Below are positions 52,677-61,395 of a DNA stretch of 64,000 bases, one piece after another. The DNA comes from Pelagimonas sp017744045 (GTDB lineage: Bacteria; Pseudomonadota; Alphaproteobacteria; Rhodobacterales; Rhodobacteraceae), in the NCBI RefSeq assembly GCF_017744045.1, contig NZ_JAGHRD010000001.1; one strand, written 5' to 3'. The notes under the pieces were generated by a model. The model was not told the origin of the DNA. It worked only from the letters and a program-made list of their open reading frames with translations, and did not search any database. The position numbers and the translations under genes were made by a program. The first letter of the stretch is position 1. Every line of letters starts with the position of its first letter.

Positions 52677-53573
52677 TTAGCCAGCACTCAGAATTCGGCA
52701 CAAAGCGTCGAGTTGGTCCAAAGACTGATAAGAGATCGATATCTTACCCGCTTCTGTTCCGGCCTTGTGATCGATATTAACCTTCATGCTAAGTGCTGCG
52801 GACAGATCCCCTTCTAGTGCGATCGTATCAGCATCCTTTTCCAGAACCGGTTTACCAGCGGCGGCTTTGGTCGCCAGAGCGGGCTTGATGTTGTTCTTCG
52901 CCAGGCGTTCAGTTTCCCGAACTGATAGCCCTTTCGCGACAACTTCTTTGGCAAGCTCTTCTGGATTGGGCGCCGTGATCAATGCACGCGCATGGCCAGC
53001 GCTGAGAGCATTGGACGACACCAGGTCCTGCACGGTTTCAGGCAAGTTCAACAGGCGCATCAGGTTGGCGATATGGCTGCGGCTTTTACCCAAAGCTTCA
53101 GCGAGTTTTTCCTGGGTATGACCGAACTTGAACATCAGTTGCTTATACCCAGCCGCTTCTTCGATTGGGTTCAGATCAGCGCGTTGAATGTTTTCAATGA
53201 TCGCAACTTCAAGGACTTCTGTATCGTCAAAGTCTCGGACAATGACGGGTACTTCGTGCTGCTGCGCCAATTGAGACGCGCGCCAACGGCGTTCACCCGC
53301 AACGATTTCATATTCGGCAGAGTTCCTGGGCGAGACGCGAACGATCAAAGGTTGCAGAACACCTTTGGCTCGAATGGAATTTGCCAGTTCCTCAAGTTGA
53401 GATTCCGTGAATTGGCGACGTGGCTGATCAGGATTTGGAACCAGGCGTTCAATCGGTACCAGCAAATCAGGACGCTTGGGCCCTTCGGATTGTGTTTGCT
53501 CTGGCGTCACATCTGCCATCAAAGCCGAGAGTCCGCGACCCAATCCACGTTTTTGATCTTTTTTAGGTGCCAT
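52677..53573 (-). CDS. parB: ParB, chromosome partitioning CTPase
   Basis: A 298-residue ParB/Spo0J protein. The N-terminal KRGLGRGLSALMAD, the CTP-binding PNPDQPRRQF and GERRWRASQ motifs near residues 50-95, and the parS-reading helix-turn-helix (QEKLAEALGKSRSHIANLM near 155) are present, with a C-terminal dimer domain. It loads at parS and slides along DNA; matching parS palindromes are in this window at 54961 and 56866. It is the last gene of the operon. Confidence 0.97.
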   Translation of the reverse strand: MAPKKDQKRGLGRGLSALMADVTPEQTQSEGPKRPDLLVPIERLVPNPDQPRRQFTESQLEELANSIRAKGVLQPLIVRVSPRNSAEYEIVAGERRWRASQLAQQHEVPVIVRDFDDTEVLEVAIIENIQRADLNPIEEAAGYKQLMFKFGHTQEKLAEALGKSRSHIANLMRLLNLPETVQDLVSSNALSAGHARALITAPNPEELAKEVVAKGLSVRETERLAKNNIKPALATKAAAGKPVLEKDADTIALEGDLSAALSMKVNIDHKAGTEAGKISISYQSLDQLDALCRILSAG

Positions 53574-53585
53574 GGGTGATGTCCT

Positions 53586-54395
53586 TTACGCCGCCATCTT
53601 ATCGTTTTTCTTGAGAAGTTCCTGAGCGAGTGCTCGATAAGCCGCTGCGCCCTTCGATGCCGTATCATAGTTCAAAACCGACATCGCGTAAGACGGCGCT
53701 TCGCTGACGCGCACATTCCTCGGGATCACGGATTCGAAGACCAGATCACCAAGATTTTCACGGGCATCAGCCTCAACTTGTTGGCTGAGGTTATTGCGCG
53801 CATCATACATTGTCAGAACAATCCCCTCGATTCTGAGTTTGGGATTGGCCGATTGACGCACTTCACGGATCGTCATCATGAGTTGCGAAAGGCCCTCGAG
53901 AGCGAAGAATTCGCTTTGAAGCGGCACAATAACGCTGTTGGATGCCACGAGTGCGTTCACCGTCAAGAGATTGAGAGACGGCGGGCAATCGATCAAAATG
54001 TAATCAAAGCCAAACCGATCCATATCTGGTTGCCGGATGGCATCGTGCAGCAGGAAGCTGCGTTTTTCATTGGCAAAAAGCTCAATATCAGCGGAACTCA
54101 GATCCACTGTTGCGGGTATAAGCGAGACGTTTTTGGCCGTTGTCTCCAAGATCATGTCATCCAGCTTACTCTCATCCAAAAGAAAATCGTATGTGGTGAA
54201 CTCACGATGCTCCGCTTCGATACCCAAACCGGTCGATGCATTGCCTTGTGGGTCGAGGTCAACGACAAGGATTTCCAGCCCTCTCTCAGCCAGAGCTGCA
54301 GCCAAATTGATTGTCGTGGTTGTTTTTCCAACTCCGCCCTTTTGATTTGCCAGAGCCATGACGCGAGGAGTTTTTGGACGTGACAAGTCAGGCAT
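53586..54395 (-). CDS. parA: ParA, chromosome partitioning ATPase
   Basis: A 269-residue deviant-Walker ATPase: NQKGGVGKTTTTINLAAAL near residue 18, VVDLDPQGNASTGLG near 48, and DYILIDCPPSLNLLTVNAL near 120. It binds nucleoid DNA as an ATP dimer and moves ParB-parS complexes. The ATG at 54395, with CGGAG upstream, overlaps the rsmG stop; MSSMPDL at 54404 is an alternative. A 12-base gap precedes parB. Confidence 0.97.
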   Translation of the reverse strand: MPDLSRPKTPRVMALANQKGGVGKTTTTINLAAALAERGLEILVVDLDPQGNASTGLGIEAEHREFTTYDFLLDESKLDDMILETTAKNVSLIPATVDLSSADIELFANEKRSFLLHDAIRQPDMDRFGFDYILIDCPPSLNLLTVNALVASNSVIVPLQSEFFALEGLSQLMMTIREVRQSANPKLRIEGIVLTMYDARNNLSQQVEADARENLGDLVFESVIPRNVRVSEAPSYAMSVLNYDTASKGAAAYRALAQELLKKNDKMAA

Positions 54396-55005
54396 GGACG
54401 ACATCTCCGATTTCAAGAACCACGGCTTCTTTCAAAGTGATACTCGGGTGTTCAACGCATGAAAAGCGCCAGTTGACCTTGGCGGCATTTTTTTCTGACG
54501 CCCAATTCTGTCCTTTTGGGAACAGCATTTGTGTTGTTGATTTCATGTGCTTTTGCGCAAAAAAGAGGAGTTTGTCCAACGGTGCCAGAGCCCTTGCGGA
54601 GATTATATCAGCGTCTTGACAGGTTAAAACTTCGGCCCTCTGGTTATGGATTTCGACGTTCAGGTTCAGTTCACGATTGATTGTGCGAAGGAATGCGCAT
54701 TTTCGTGAGTCACTTTCTACCAATGCAAACCGTGTTTTGGATTTTTCGTATTTTGCTAATGTTGCGCAGACGAGACCTGGAAACCCTGCTCCTGACCCAA
54801 AATCTAGCCAAACCTTGGCCTCTCTGTTTGCCAACCAAAAGATCTGAGCAGAATCTTTAATATGACGATCCCAGGCTTCGGAAAGTGAAGCTGGTGCAAC
54901 CAAGTTAATCTTGGGATTCCATTTTTTCAGAAGGTGTTCATACTGTTTTAAAGCTTCCAATGTTTCACGTGAAACATGATCTAAGGGATCCTGACGGAGT
55001 GTCAT
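54388..55005 (-). CDS. rsmG: RsmG, 16S rRNA m7G527 methyltransferase
   Basis: A 205-residue SAM methyltransferase (GidB). KKWNPKINLVAPASLSEAWD near residue 27 and the SAM site WLDFGSGAGFPGLVCA near 64 are the family hallmarks. It methylates G527 of 16S rRNA. Its ATG shares a base with the mnmG stop. Codons 10-15 (HVSRET) are written as a perfect parS palindrome, so the coding and partition signals coincide. Confidence 0.96.
   Translation of the reverse strand: MTLRQDPLDHVSRETLEALKQYEHLLKKWNPKINLVAPASLSEAWDRHIKDSAQIFWLANREAKVWLDFGSGAGFPGLVCATLAKYEKSKTRFALVESDSRKCAFLRTINRELNLNVEIHNQRAEVLTCQDADIISARALAPLDKLLFFAQKHMKSTTQMLFPKGQNWASEKNAAKVNWRFSCVEHPSITLKEAVVLEIGDVVHA
54961..54976. promoter_or_regulatory. 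parS centromere site (within rsmG)
   Basis: A perfect TGTTTCACGTGAAACA palindrome inside the start of rsmG, about 4.8 kb from the putative origin. This is the canonical ParB loading sequence; parB lies 1.4 kb downstream. Confidence 0.95.
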
Positions 55006-56882
55006 CAAACAGCCTTCATTTTAGAAAACTGACGAATTTTGGACAAGAGAAGAACTAGAGCCGCAGGCGTCATCCCCTCAATACGACTCGCTTGACCCAA
55101 ATCGTCGGGTCGAGTCATTTCCAGCTTGCTTTTGAGTTCATTTGAAAGACCCGAAAGCACTTTGTACTCAAAATTTTCGGGAATCTTAACTGCAGAATCC
55201 TTCTCCAGAGCTTCAATATCTTTCTTCTGACGCTCAATGTAGGATTCGTAAGTCGCCTCACGCTTCAACTGCTGCAAGCTTTCCGCAGGCAATCCTGAAT
55301 ATTCAGGGATAACAGTTGCGAATAAATCCGGTTCCACATCCTTGAAAGACAGCAGCTGATAGGCCGTTCTTTTCTTACCATCACGATTAAGATCTAGTCC
55401 CAACTTACGCACATCGTCCGGCGAATAGACATGAGACCCAAAAATTTCCTTGGTTCTAGACAAGTCTTCCATCTTTGAAAGAAACGAATCCCGCCTCTTA
55501 TGGGAAGCTATACCCATTTCTATGGCTTTCGGTGTTAGCCTTTGATCTGCATTGTCTGCCCGCAAAGCCAGTCTGTATTCAGCACGGGAGGTAAACATCC
55601 GGTATGGCTCGGACACCCCACGAGTCGTCAAATCATCAATCAGAACGCCGATGTAACTGTTTGTTCGAGTGAAAGTGGCCGTATCTTTTTCCAGAGCTCC
55701 AGCCGCCGCGTTTAACCCCGCGACCAACCCCTGCGCTGCCGCCTCTTCATACCCGGTTGTGCCATTGATTTGACCAGCCAAGAACAAACCCGGTAGATCC
55801 TTTAACTCAAGCGTTTGGGCCAAATTCCTCGGATCAATGTAGTCGTATTCAATAGCATATCCGGGTTGTGTGATCTCGGCACGCTCCAAGCCAAAGATAG
55901 ATTGGACGTATCGAAGCTGCACATCTGTCGGTAAAGACGTCGAAATACCGTTTGGATAGACAATGTCGGAGTCCAAGCCCTCCGGCTCCAAGAAAATCTG
56001 ATGAGAAGACTTCTCTGAAAATCGGACAATCTTATCCTCGATGGAAGGACAATACCGCGGCCCAATACCATCAATATGACCACCATACATGGCCGATTGG
56101 TCCAGGTTTTCGCGAATAATATCGTGTGTTTGGTCGTTCGTGTGCGTGATTCCGCAGGAAATCTGCGGCGCGAAAACACCATCGGAAAGAAATGAAAAGA
56201 GAGTAGGCTCCACGTCACCAGGTTGTTCTTCGAGAACCTCCCAATTGATAGAAGATTTTTTAAGACGGGGAGGTGTGCCTGTCTTTAACCGTCCACGAAC
56301 CAGTTTCAAATCATTTAGCCGATCAGCAAGTTTCATCGATGCCGGACTACCAATACGCCCCCCCCGGCTGGTTTCTTTCCCGATGTGAATAACGCCATTC
56401 AAGAATGTACCACTTGTCAAAATGACAGACCTACAAGAAAGGGTCTGACCATCCGCAAGCTTCACGCCCTCAATTTTCCCGCCGTACACGGATAGGTCCG
56501 CCACTTCGCCAATGACGATTGAAAGTTCTTCTACTTGCGATAGCGCCTGCTTCATAGCGGACTTATATCGTTTTCGATCAGCCTGCGCCCGCGGACCTTG
56601 GACGGCAGGGCCCTTCTTGCGATTTAGGAGGCGAAATTGGATACCGGCATAGTCCGCAATTCTCCCCATGATACCATCTAAGGAGTCAATTTCACGAACC
56701 AGGTGTCCCTTGCCAAGTCCACCAATAGCTGGATTGCACGATAGCGCGCCAAGATCATCTTCTTGCATTGTGATCAGAGCAGTTTTTGCGCCATATCGAG
56801 CAGCTGCTACAGACGCTTCTGTGCCTGCATGTCCACCACCGATCACGATCACGTCAAAGTCAAATTGTTTCACGTGAAACAC
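55005..56882 (-). CDS. mnmG: MnmG, tRNA uridine-5-carboxymethylaminomethyl modification enzyme
   Basis: A 625-residue FAD protein (GidA). The N-terminal FAD motif VIGGGHAGTEASVAAARYG and the signature SCNPAIGGLGKGHLVREID near residue 50 are clear, as are RTGTPPRL near 200 and TSRAEYRLALRADNAD near 425. With MnmE it modifies the wobble uridine of several tRNAs. The start is GTG, and the first six codons (GTG TTT CAC GTG AAA CAA) form a parS site. It begins three bases after mnmE stops. Confidence 0.96.
   Translation of the reverse strand: MFHVKQFDFDVIVIGGGHAGTEASVAAARYGAKTALITMQEDDLGALSCNPAIGGLGKGHLVREIDSLDGIMGRIADYAGIQFRLLNRKKGPAVQGPRAQADRKRYKSAMKQALSQVEELSIVIGEVADLSVYGGKIEGVKLADGQTLSCRSVILTSGTFLNGVIHIGKETSRGGRIGSPASMKLADRLNDLKLVRGRLKTGTPPRLKKSSINWEVLEEQPGDVEPTLFSFLSDGVFAPQISCGITHTNDQTHDIIRENLDQSAMYGGHIDGIGPRYCPSIEDKIVRFSEKSSHQIFLEPEGLDSDIVYPNGISTSLPTDVQLRYVQSIFGLERAEITQPGYAIEYDYIDPRNLAQTLELKDLPGLFLAGQINGTTGYEEAAAQGLVAGLNAAAGALEKDTATFTRTNSYIGVLIDDLTTRGVSEPYRMFTSRAEYRLALRADNADQRLTPKAIEMGIASHKRRDSFLSKMEDLSRTKEIFGSHVYSPDDVRKLGLDLNRDGKKRTAYQLLSFKDVEPDLFATVIPEYSGLPAESLQQLKREATYESYIERQKKDIEALEKDSAVKIPENFEYKVLSGLSNELKSKLEMTRPDDLGQASRIEGMTPAALVLLLSKIRQFSKMKAV
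56866..56881. promoter_or_regulatory. parS centromere site (at the mnmG start codon)
   Basis: A perfect TGTTTCACGTGAAACA palindrome covering the GTG start of mnmG, about 2.9 kb from the putative origin and 1.9 kb from the copy in rsmG. Confidence 0.95.
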
Positions 56883-56885
56883 TCC

Positions 56886-58169
56886 TCACTTTCCAACACA
56901 GAAGTTTAGAAAGATCTCATCTAACAGATTCTCGACATCAATACGACCCAAAAGAACTTCCAAACTACGGGCTGAACTACGCAATTCTTCGGAGATCACA
57001 TCATAGAGTTCGGGACCATCAGGTAACAAAATAATAGCTTGATCAAGAGCTCGCACCCCATCTATCAAAGCATTTTTCTGTCTTTCACGACTTATCAACC
57101 CAGAATTTTGAACACGGTTCGACAACTCGTGCTTAACCCTTTCCAAAAGGTTCGACACGCCATTCCCGGTCTTACCCGACACACCAAAACCCTCAGCAGG
57201 AACATCTGCTTTAGCTAAGCAAACAATGTCACCCTCCAAGGGCTCAAACTCAGTTTTTTCTGAACCTAGCACCAGATGGATTCGAATATCCGCCTGCCGC
57301 GCCCGGTCCAACGCTCTCTCAATGCCAATCTTTTCAAGAATATCAGTCGACTGCCGAATACCCGCCGTGTCCAAAAGCGTAACCGAAAAACCACCGATAT
57401 TCATTCGCACTTCGATCACATCACGGGTCGTACCGGCTATTTCCGACGTAATTGCAGCCTCTCGCCCAGCCAAGTAATTAAGTAACGTCGATTTCCCCGC
57501 ATTTGGAGGACCAACAATCGCAATCTCAAAGCCGGACCGCACACGTTCAGAGGCTTCAAATCCGCGCAGCTCCTGATTCATTCCATCTGAAACAGCCTGC
57601 AATAGATCCTGAACCTCCGCAGTTACATCCACAGGAACGTCTTCATCGGCGAAATCAATCGTAGCCTCAAGAAGCGCCGCCGCACGCACCAATCCGACAC
57701 GCCAAGACTCAACCTTTGTGCTCAAATTCCCGGACAATACACTCAGTGCCAACTGACGCTGCGCCTCGGTTTCCGCTTCGATCAAATCTGAAAGTGCTTC
57801 GACCTGGGTCAAGTCCATCCGACCATTATCCATGGCGCGGCGGGTAAACTCTCCGGCTTCCGCCAAGCGGAAACCCTCCATCTGACGCATTTCAGTCAGC
57901 AATGCCTGGACGACAGAAATGCTGCCATGGATTTGAAACTCAACAACATCTTCGCCAGTAAAACTCGCCCCAGCGGGAAAAAACAAGACCAGCGCCTCAT
58001 CCAAAACCCCACCGTTTTGATCGCGAAGCTTGCGAAGACTTGCAACCCGCGGTTCTGGGACAACCCCTGCCAGTGACAGCGCTGATTGCGCTGCCTTAGG
58101 ACCAGATACACGAAGAACGGATACTCCAGCTTTCCCTGGGGCGCTGGCTAGCGCAAAAATAGTATCCAT
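56886..58169 (-). CDS. mnmE: MnmE, tRNA modification GTPase
   Basis: A 427-residue GTPase (TrmE/ThdF). The N-terminal tetrahydrofolate-binding domain starts DTIFALASAPGKAGVSVLRV; the G domain has GPPNAGKSTLLNYLAGREAA near residue 220, the switch region EIAGTTRDVIE, and DTAGIR; the C-terminus FCVGK carries the catalytic Cys. It works with MnmG. It lies eight bases after rho. Confidence 0.96.
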   Translation of the reverse strand: MDTIFALASAPGKAGVSVLRVSGPKAAQSALSLAGVVPEPRVASLRKLRDQNGGVLDEALVLFFPAGASFTGEDVVEFQIHGSISVVQALLTEMRQMEGFRLAEAGEFTRRAMDNGRMDLTQVEALSDLIEAETEAQRQLALSVLSGNLSTKVESWRVGLVRAAALLEATIDFADEDVPVDVTAEVQDLLQAVSDGMNQELRGFEASERVRSGFEIAIVGPPNAGKSTLLNYLAGREAAITSEIAGTTRDVIEVRMNIGGFSVTLLDTAGIRQSTDILEKIGIERALDRARQADIRIHLVLGSEKTEFEPLEGDIVCLAKADVPAEGFGVSGKTGNGVSNLLERVKHELSNRVQNSGLISRERQKNALIDGVRALDQAIILLPDGPELYDVISEELRSSARSLEVLLGRIDVENLLDEIFLNFCVGK

Positions 58170-58176
58170 CTTCGCA

Positions 58177-59448
58177 TCAACTGTTCATTGAATCAAAGAA
58201 TTCGGAATTGGTCTTGGTCTGCTTCAATTTCGAGATCAGGAATTCAATCGCATCCGTGGTTCCCATCGGGTTCAGGATCCGACGCAAAACAAAGGTCTTC
58301 TGAAGATCGATTTTATCAACCAACAGATCCTCTTTCCGCGTACCAGACTTGAGAATATCCAGCGCAGGGAAGACTCGCTTATCTGCAACCTTGCGATCCA
58401 GAACAATTTCTGAGTTACCCGTTCCTTTGAACTCTTCAAAGATGACCTCATCCATGCGTGACCCGGTATCGATCAGCGCCGTGGCAATGATCGTCAGCGA
58501 TCCACCCTCTTCGATGTTACGCGCCGCGCCAAAGAAGCGTTTTGGTCTTTGCAAGGCATTTGCATCCACGCCACCGGTCAGAACCTTGCCAGAGGAAGGT
58601 ACAGTGGTGTTGAACGCCCTACCAAGTCTTGTGATCGAGTCCAGCAAGATAACAACATCTCGTTTATGCTCAACAAGACGCTTGGCTTTTTCGATCACCA
58701 TTTCACTAACAGCAACGTGCCGGGTCGCAGGTTCATCAAAGGTCGAGGACACAACTTCGCCCTTCACAGACCGCTGCATGTCGGTCACCTCTTCCGGGCG
58801 TTCATCGATCAGAAGAACGATCAAATAGCACTCTGGATGGTTCTTCTCGATCGAGTGCGCAATGTTCTGCAACAAAACAGTCTTACCGGTCCGTGGCGGG
58901 GCCACGATCAAGCTCCGCTGCCCTTTCCCGATTGGTGCAACCAGGTCAATGATCCGCGCCGAGCGATCTTTGATGGTCGGATCCTCGATCTCCATCTTCA
59001 GACGCTCATCAGGGTAAAGAGGCGTCAGGTTGTCAAAGGCAATTTTGTGACGGGCCTTCTCAGGCTCTTCAAAGTTGATCTTTGTCACTGTCACCAGAGC
59101 GAAATAGCGTTCATCCCCGTCCGGTGCCTTAATTTCCCCTTCAATGGAATCCCCGGTGCGCAGCGAATACTTTCGGATCATGTCCGGCGACACATAAATA
59201 TCGTCAGGACCCGGCAAATAGTTCGCCTCAGGAGAGCGCAAAAATCCAAACCCGTCCTGCAAAACTTCCAACACGCCATCTCCATAGATGTCCCAACCAT
59301 CATCTGCGCGTTCCCGCAGGATCTGGAACATCATCTCGCCCTTGCGCATCGTGGAGGCGTTTTCGATCTCCAGCTCTTCTGCCATGGACAAGAGATCTTT
59401 GGGGCTCTTCGCCTTAAGATCAGCCAGATTCAGTTTTTCTTGGGTCAT
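58177..59448 (-). CDS. rho: Rho, transcription termination factor
   Basis: A 423-residue hexameric RNA helicase. MTQEKLNLADLKAKSPKDLL begins the N-terminal domain, GYGFLRSP-like VLQDGFGFLRSPEANYLPG near residue 60 is the cold-shock RNA-binding fold, and the ATPase has APPRTGKTVLLQNIA near 178, VLLIDERPEEVTDM near 210 and LDSITRLGRAFN near 265. It is the first gene left of the putative origin. ATG 59448 is chosen over an upstream start. Confidence 0.96.
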   Translation of the reverse strand: MTQEKLNLADLKAKSPKDLLSMAEELEIENASTMRKGEMMFQILRERADDGWDIYGDGVLEVLQDGFGFLRSPEANYLPGPDDIYVSPDMIRKYSLRTGDSIEGEIKAPDGDERYFALVTVTKINFEEPEKARHKIAFDNLTPLYPDERLKMEIEDPTIKDRSARIIDLVAPIGKGQRSLIVAPPRTGKTVLLQNIAHSIEKNHPECYLIVLLIDERPEEVTDMQRSVKGEVVSSTFDEPATRHVAVSEMVIEKAKRLVEHKRDVVILLDSITRLGRAFNTTVPSSGKVLTGGVDANALQRPKRFFGAARNIEEGGSLTIIATALIDTGSRMDEVIFEEFKGTGNSEIVLDRKVADKRVFPALDILKSGTRKEDLLVDKIDLQKTFVLRRILNPMGTTDAIEFLISKLKQTKTNSEFFDSMNS

Positions 59449-59965
59449 ACAACACATCCACAGGACCCAGTTCGGTCCTTATGTCTCTTTTTCATGGGAA
59501 AGTTTGCTCCAGAACAGGAGTGAGAAAGGATCTAATACGCTTGTCGACCCAAGTCAATGATACCATCGCGCCCTGTGTTTCTCTTAAAAATATTAAAAGA
59601 AAAGAAAGGATTTTGTTTTAGGAGGGGCGCGAAGTTCTGGGGATTATTATCCTGTCCCCGAGATGTTCCACAGGGCCTCTTTGTGGGAGAAATCTGGGGA
59701 AAACACTCTGGCAAACTTCCCAAGGTCAATGATTTAACCATATTTAATATGCAGTTAACAGAACTGACAGCAGATCGGGATAAGTCAGAAACTATTCCCC
59801 ATGTTCCGACTTACCAAGGTCAACAGGTTATCCAATCCACAGCGTTCACATCTCTGTCACATAAGCGGATAAAGGTTTCATTAACCCACAAGCTTGCAAC
59901 CTCGTCTGTTTTTCCTCAGAAACATACCTGTACTACCAAACAGAGTTGCCCGCAGACATATCCAC
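59449..59965. other. Putative chromosomal replication origin (oriC)
   Basis: A 517-base noncoding gap between rho (minus) and maf (plus), from which genes point outwards on both sides. Two AT-rich tracts, around 59584-59617 and 59730-59760, could be unwinding elements. Degenerate DnaA boxes (7-8 of 9 against TTATCCACA) are scattered on both strands, for example near 59663, 59779 (minus), 59827, 59834, 59868 (minus) and 59958, and a full CtrA consensus is present. Nearby parAB-parS and the known alphaproteobacterial gene order support origin identity; no experiment does. Confidence 0.75.
59744..59759 (+). promoter_or_regulatory. CtrA-type binding site
   Basis: TTAATATGCAGTTAAC is an exact match to TTAA-N7-TTAAC, the CtrA box known from the Caulobacter origin. 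It lies in the AT-rich part of the putative oriC. Confidence 0.6.
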
Positions 59966-59966
59966 A
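59958..59966 (+). promoter_or_regulatory. Best-matching DnaA box candidate
   Basis: ATATCCACA differs at one base from TTATCCACA. Its last base is the first base of the maf start codon. Confidence 0.4.
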
Positions 59967-60565
59967 TGAATCCGCATCTCATCCTCGCATCCGGCTCGCA
60001 AATCCGGGCAGATTTGCTGCGTGACGCCGGTTTGACTGTTCAAATCGAATCGCCCCGAGTCGACGAAGAGTTGATCAAACAGGCCCTCCTGGCTGAGCAA
60101 GCGCCTCCAAGAGATATCGCTGATACCTTAGCAGAATCTAAAGCCCGTAAAGTTGCGCAGAAATTTCCTGCGGCCAAAGTGCTGGGTTGTGATCAGGTTT
60201 TGTCCTTCAATGGGTCGATCCTGTCCAAGCCGAAAACCCGCGATGAGGCAGCGCATCAGCTCAAATCCCTGCGCGGTGAAACCCATCAGCTCCTATCTGC
60301 GGCTGTCTTATATGAAGACGGGAAACCGATCTGGCGCCATGTGGCCCCTGCCCGCCTTATGATGCGCAATTTTTCTGACGCTTATCTGGACGCCTATCTT
60401 GATCGCAATTGGCCGGAAATCAGCCATTGCGTCGGCGCCTACATGCTAGAAAAAGAAGGTGTGCGCCTGTTCTCTCGTGTCGACGGCAACCACTTTACCG
60501 TTCTTGGTCTCCCCTTGATCGAGCTTCTCAACCAACTCTCCAATATGGGAGCGATACCCGCATGA
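59966..60565 (+). CDS. maf: Maf-family nucleoside triphosphate pyrophosphatase
   Basis: A 199-residue Maf protein from ATG 59966 (open frame longer, without start signals). LILASGSQIRADLLRDAGL at residue 5 is the substrate loop, VLGCDQVLSFNG near 72 carries the catalytic Asp, and ISHCVGAYMLEKEGVRLFS near 150 is typical. It hydrolyses canonical or modified NTPs. First gene right of the putative origin, overlapping aroE by four bases. Confidence 0.93.
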   Translation: MNPHLILASGSQIRADLLRDAGLTVQIESPRVDEELIKQALLAEQAPPRDIADTLAESKARKVAQKFPAAKVLGCDQVLSFNGSILSKPKTRDEAAHQLKSLRGETHQLLSAAVLYEDGKPIWRHVAPARLMMRNFSDAYLDAYLDRNWPEISHCVGAYMLEKEGVRLFSRVDGNHFTVLGLPLIELLNQLSNMGAIPA

Positions 60566-61395
60566 CCCTAGACCGCATCCCCTTGGCCGGAGTCATTGGC
60601 TCACCCGTCGCGCATTCTAGATCCCCCCGGTTGTTTGCGCATTGGCTGCGCAAACACGGGCTCTCCGGTCATTACATCCCGATGGATATCTCTGCCGACA
60701 AATTGGAAAGCACCATCCGGATGCTGCCGGATCTTGGGTTTGTCGGGGTCAATGTCACCATTCCGCATAAGGAACGGGTGATGGAGATTGCGGATCTGGT
60801 CTCGGACCGGGCAACGTTGATTGGGGCTGCCAACACGCTGATCTTTCGCAAAGATGGCCGCATCCATGCGGATAACACGGATGGGTTCGGCTTTATTGAA
60901 AACCTGCGCCAGAATGCACCGGATTGGCAGGCCGATGCTGGACCGGCCGTTGTGTTTGGGGCCGGTGGTGCAGCACGCGCCATCATTGCTTCGCTTTTGG
61001 ATGTCGGCGTGCCCGAAATTCGCCTGACAAACCGAACCAAAGCCCGGGCCGATGCCCTGCAACAGGCCTTTGGTAATCGTGTTCAGGTCCATGACTGGGT
61101 GCAGGCTGGCAACCTGATTGAAGGGGCCGCGACCGTGGTGAACACAACCTCGCTCGGCATGACCGGGAAAAAGGATTTCCGCGTTCCTTTGGATGCTCTG
61201 GCTCCGGGAATGTTAGTGACAGACCTTGTCTATACGCCTCTCCAGACCAAACTATTGCAATCTGCGGAACAGGCCGGATGTCAGGTGGTCGATGGGCTTG
61301 GCATGTTGTTGCACCAGGCCGTGCCCGGATTTGAACGCTGGTTCGGCATGCGCCCCGAAGTTGATGAATCCACCCGCGCCGCCGTGTTGCGATGA
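60562..61395 (+). CDS. aroE: Shikimate dehydrogenase
   Basis: A 277-residue NADP-dependent enzyme of aromatic amino acid synthesis. GVIGSPVAHSRSPRLFAHWL at residue 9 binds shikimate, NVTIPHKERVMEIAD near 60 contains the catalytic Lys, NTDGFGFIENL near 102 follows, and GAGGAARAIIASLLDVG near 133 binds NADP. It overlaps maf and coaE by four bases each. Confidence 0.96.
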   Translation: MTLDRIPLAGVIGSPVAHSRSPRLFAHWLRKHGLSGHYIPMDISADKLESTIRMLPDLGFVGVNVTIPHKERVMEIADLVSDRATLIGAANTLIFRKDGRIHADNTDGFGFIENLRQNAPDWQADAGPAVVFGAGGAARAIIASLLDVGVPEIRLTNRTKARADALQQAFGNRVQVHDWVQAGNLIEGAATVVNTTSLGMTGKKDFRVPLDALAPGMLVTDLVYTPLQTKLLQSAEQAGCQVVDGLGMLLHQAVPGFERWFGMRPEVDESTRAAVLR

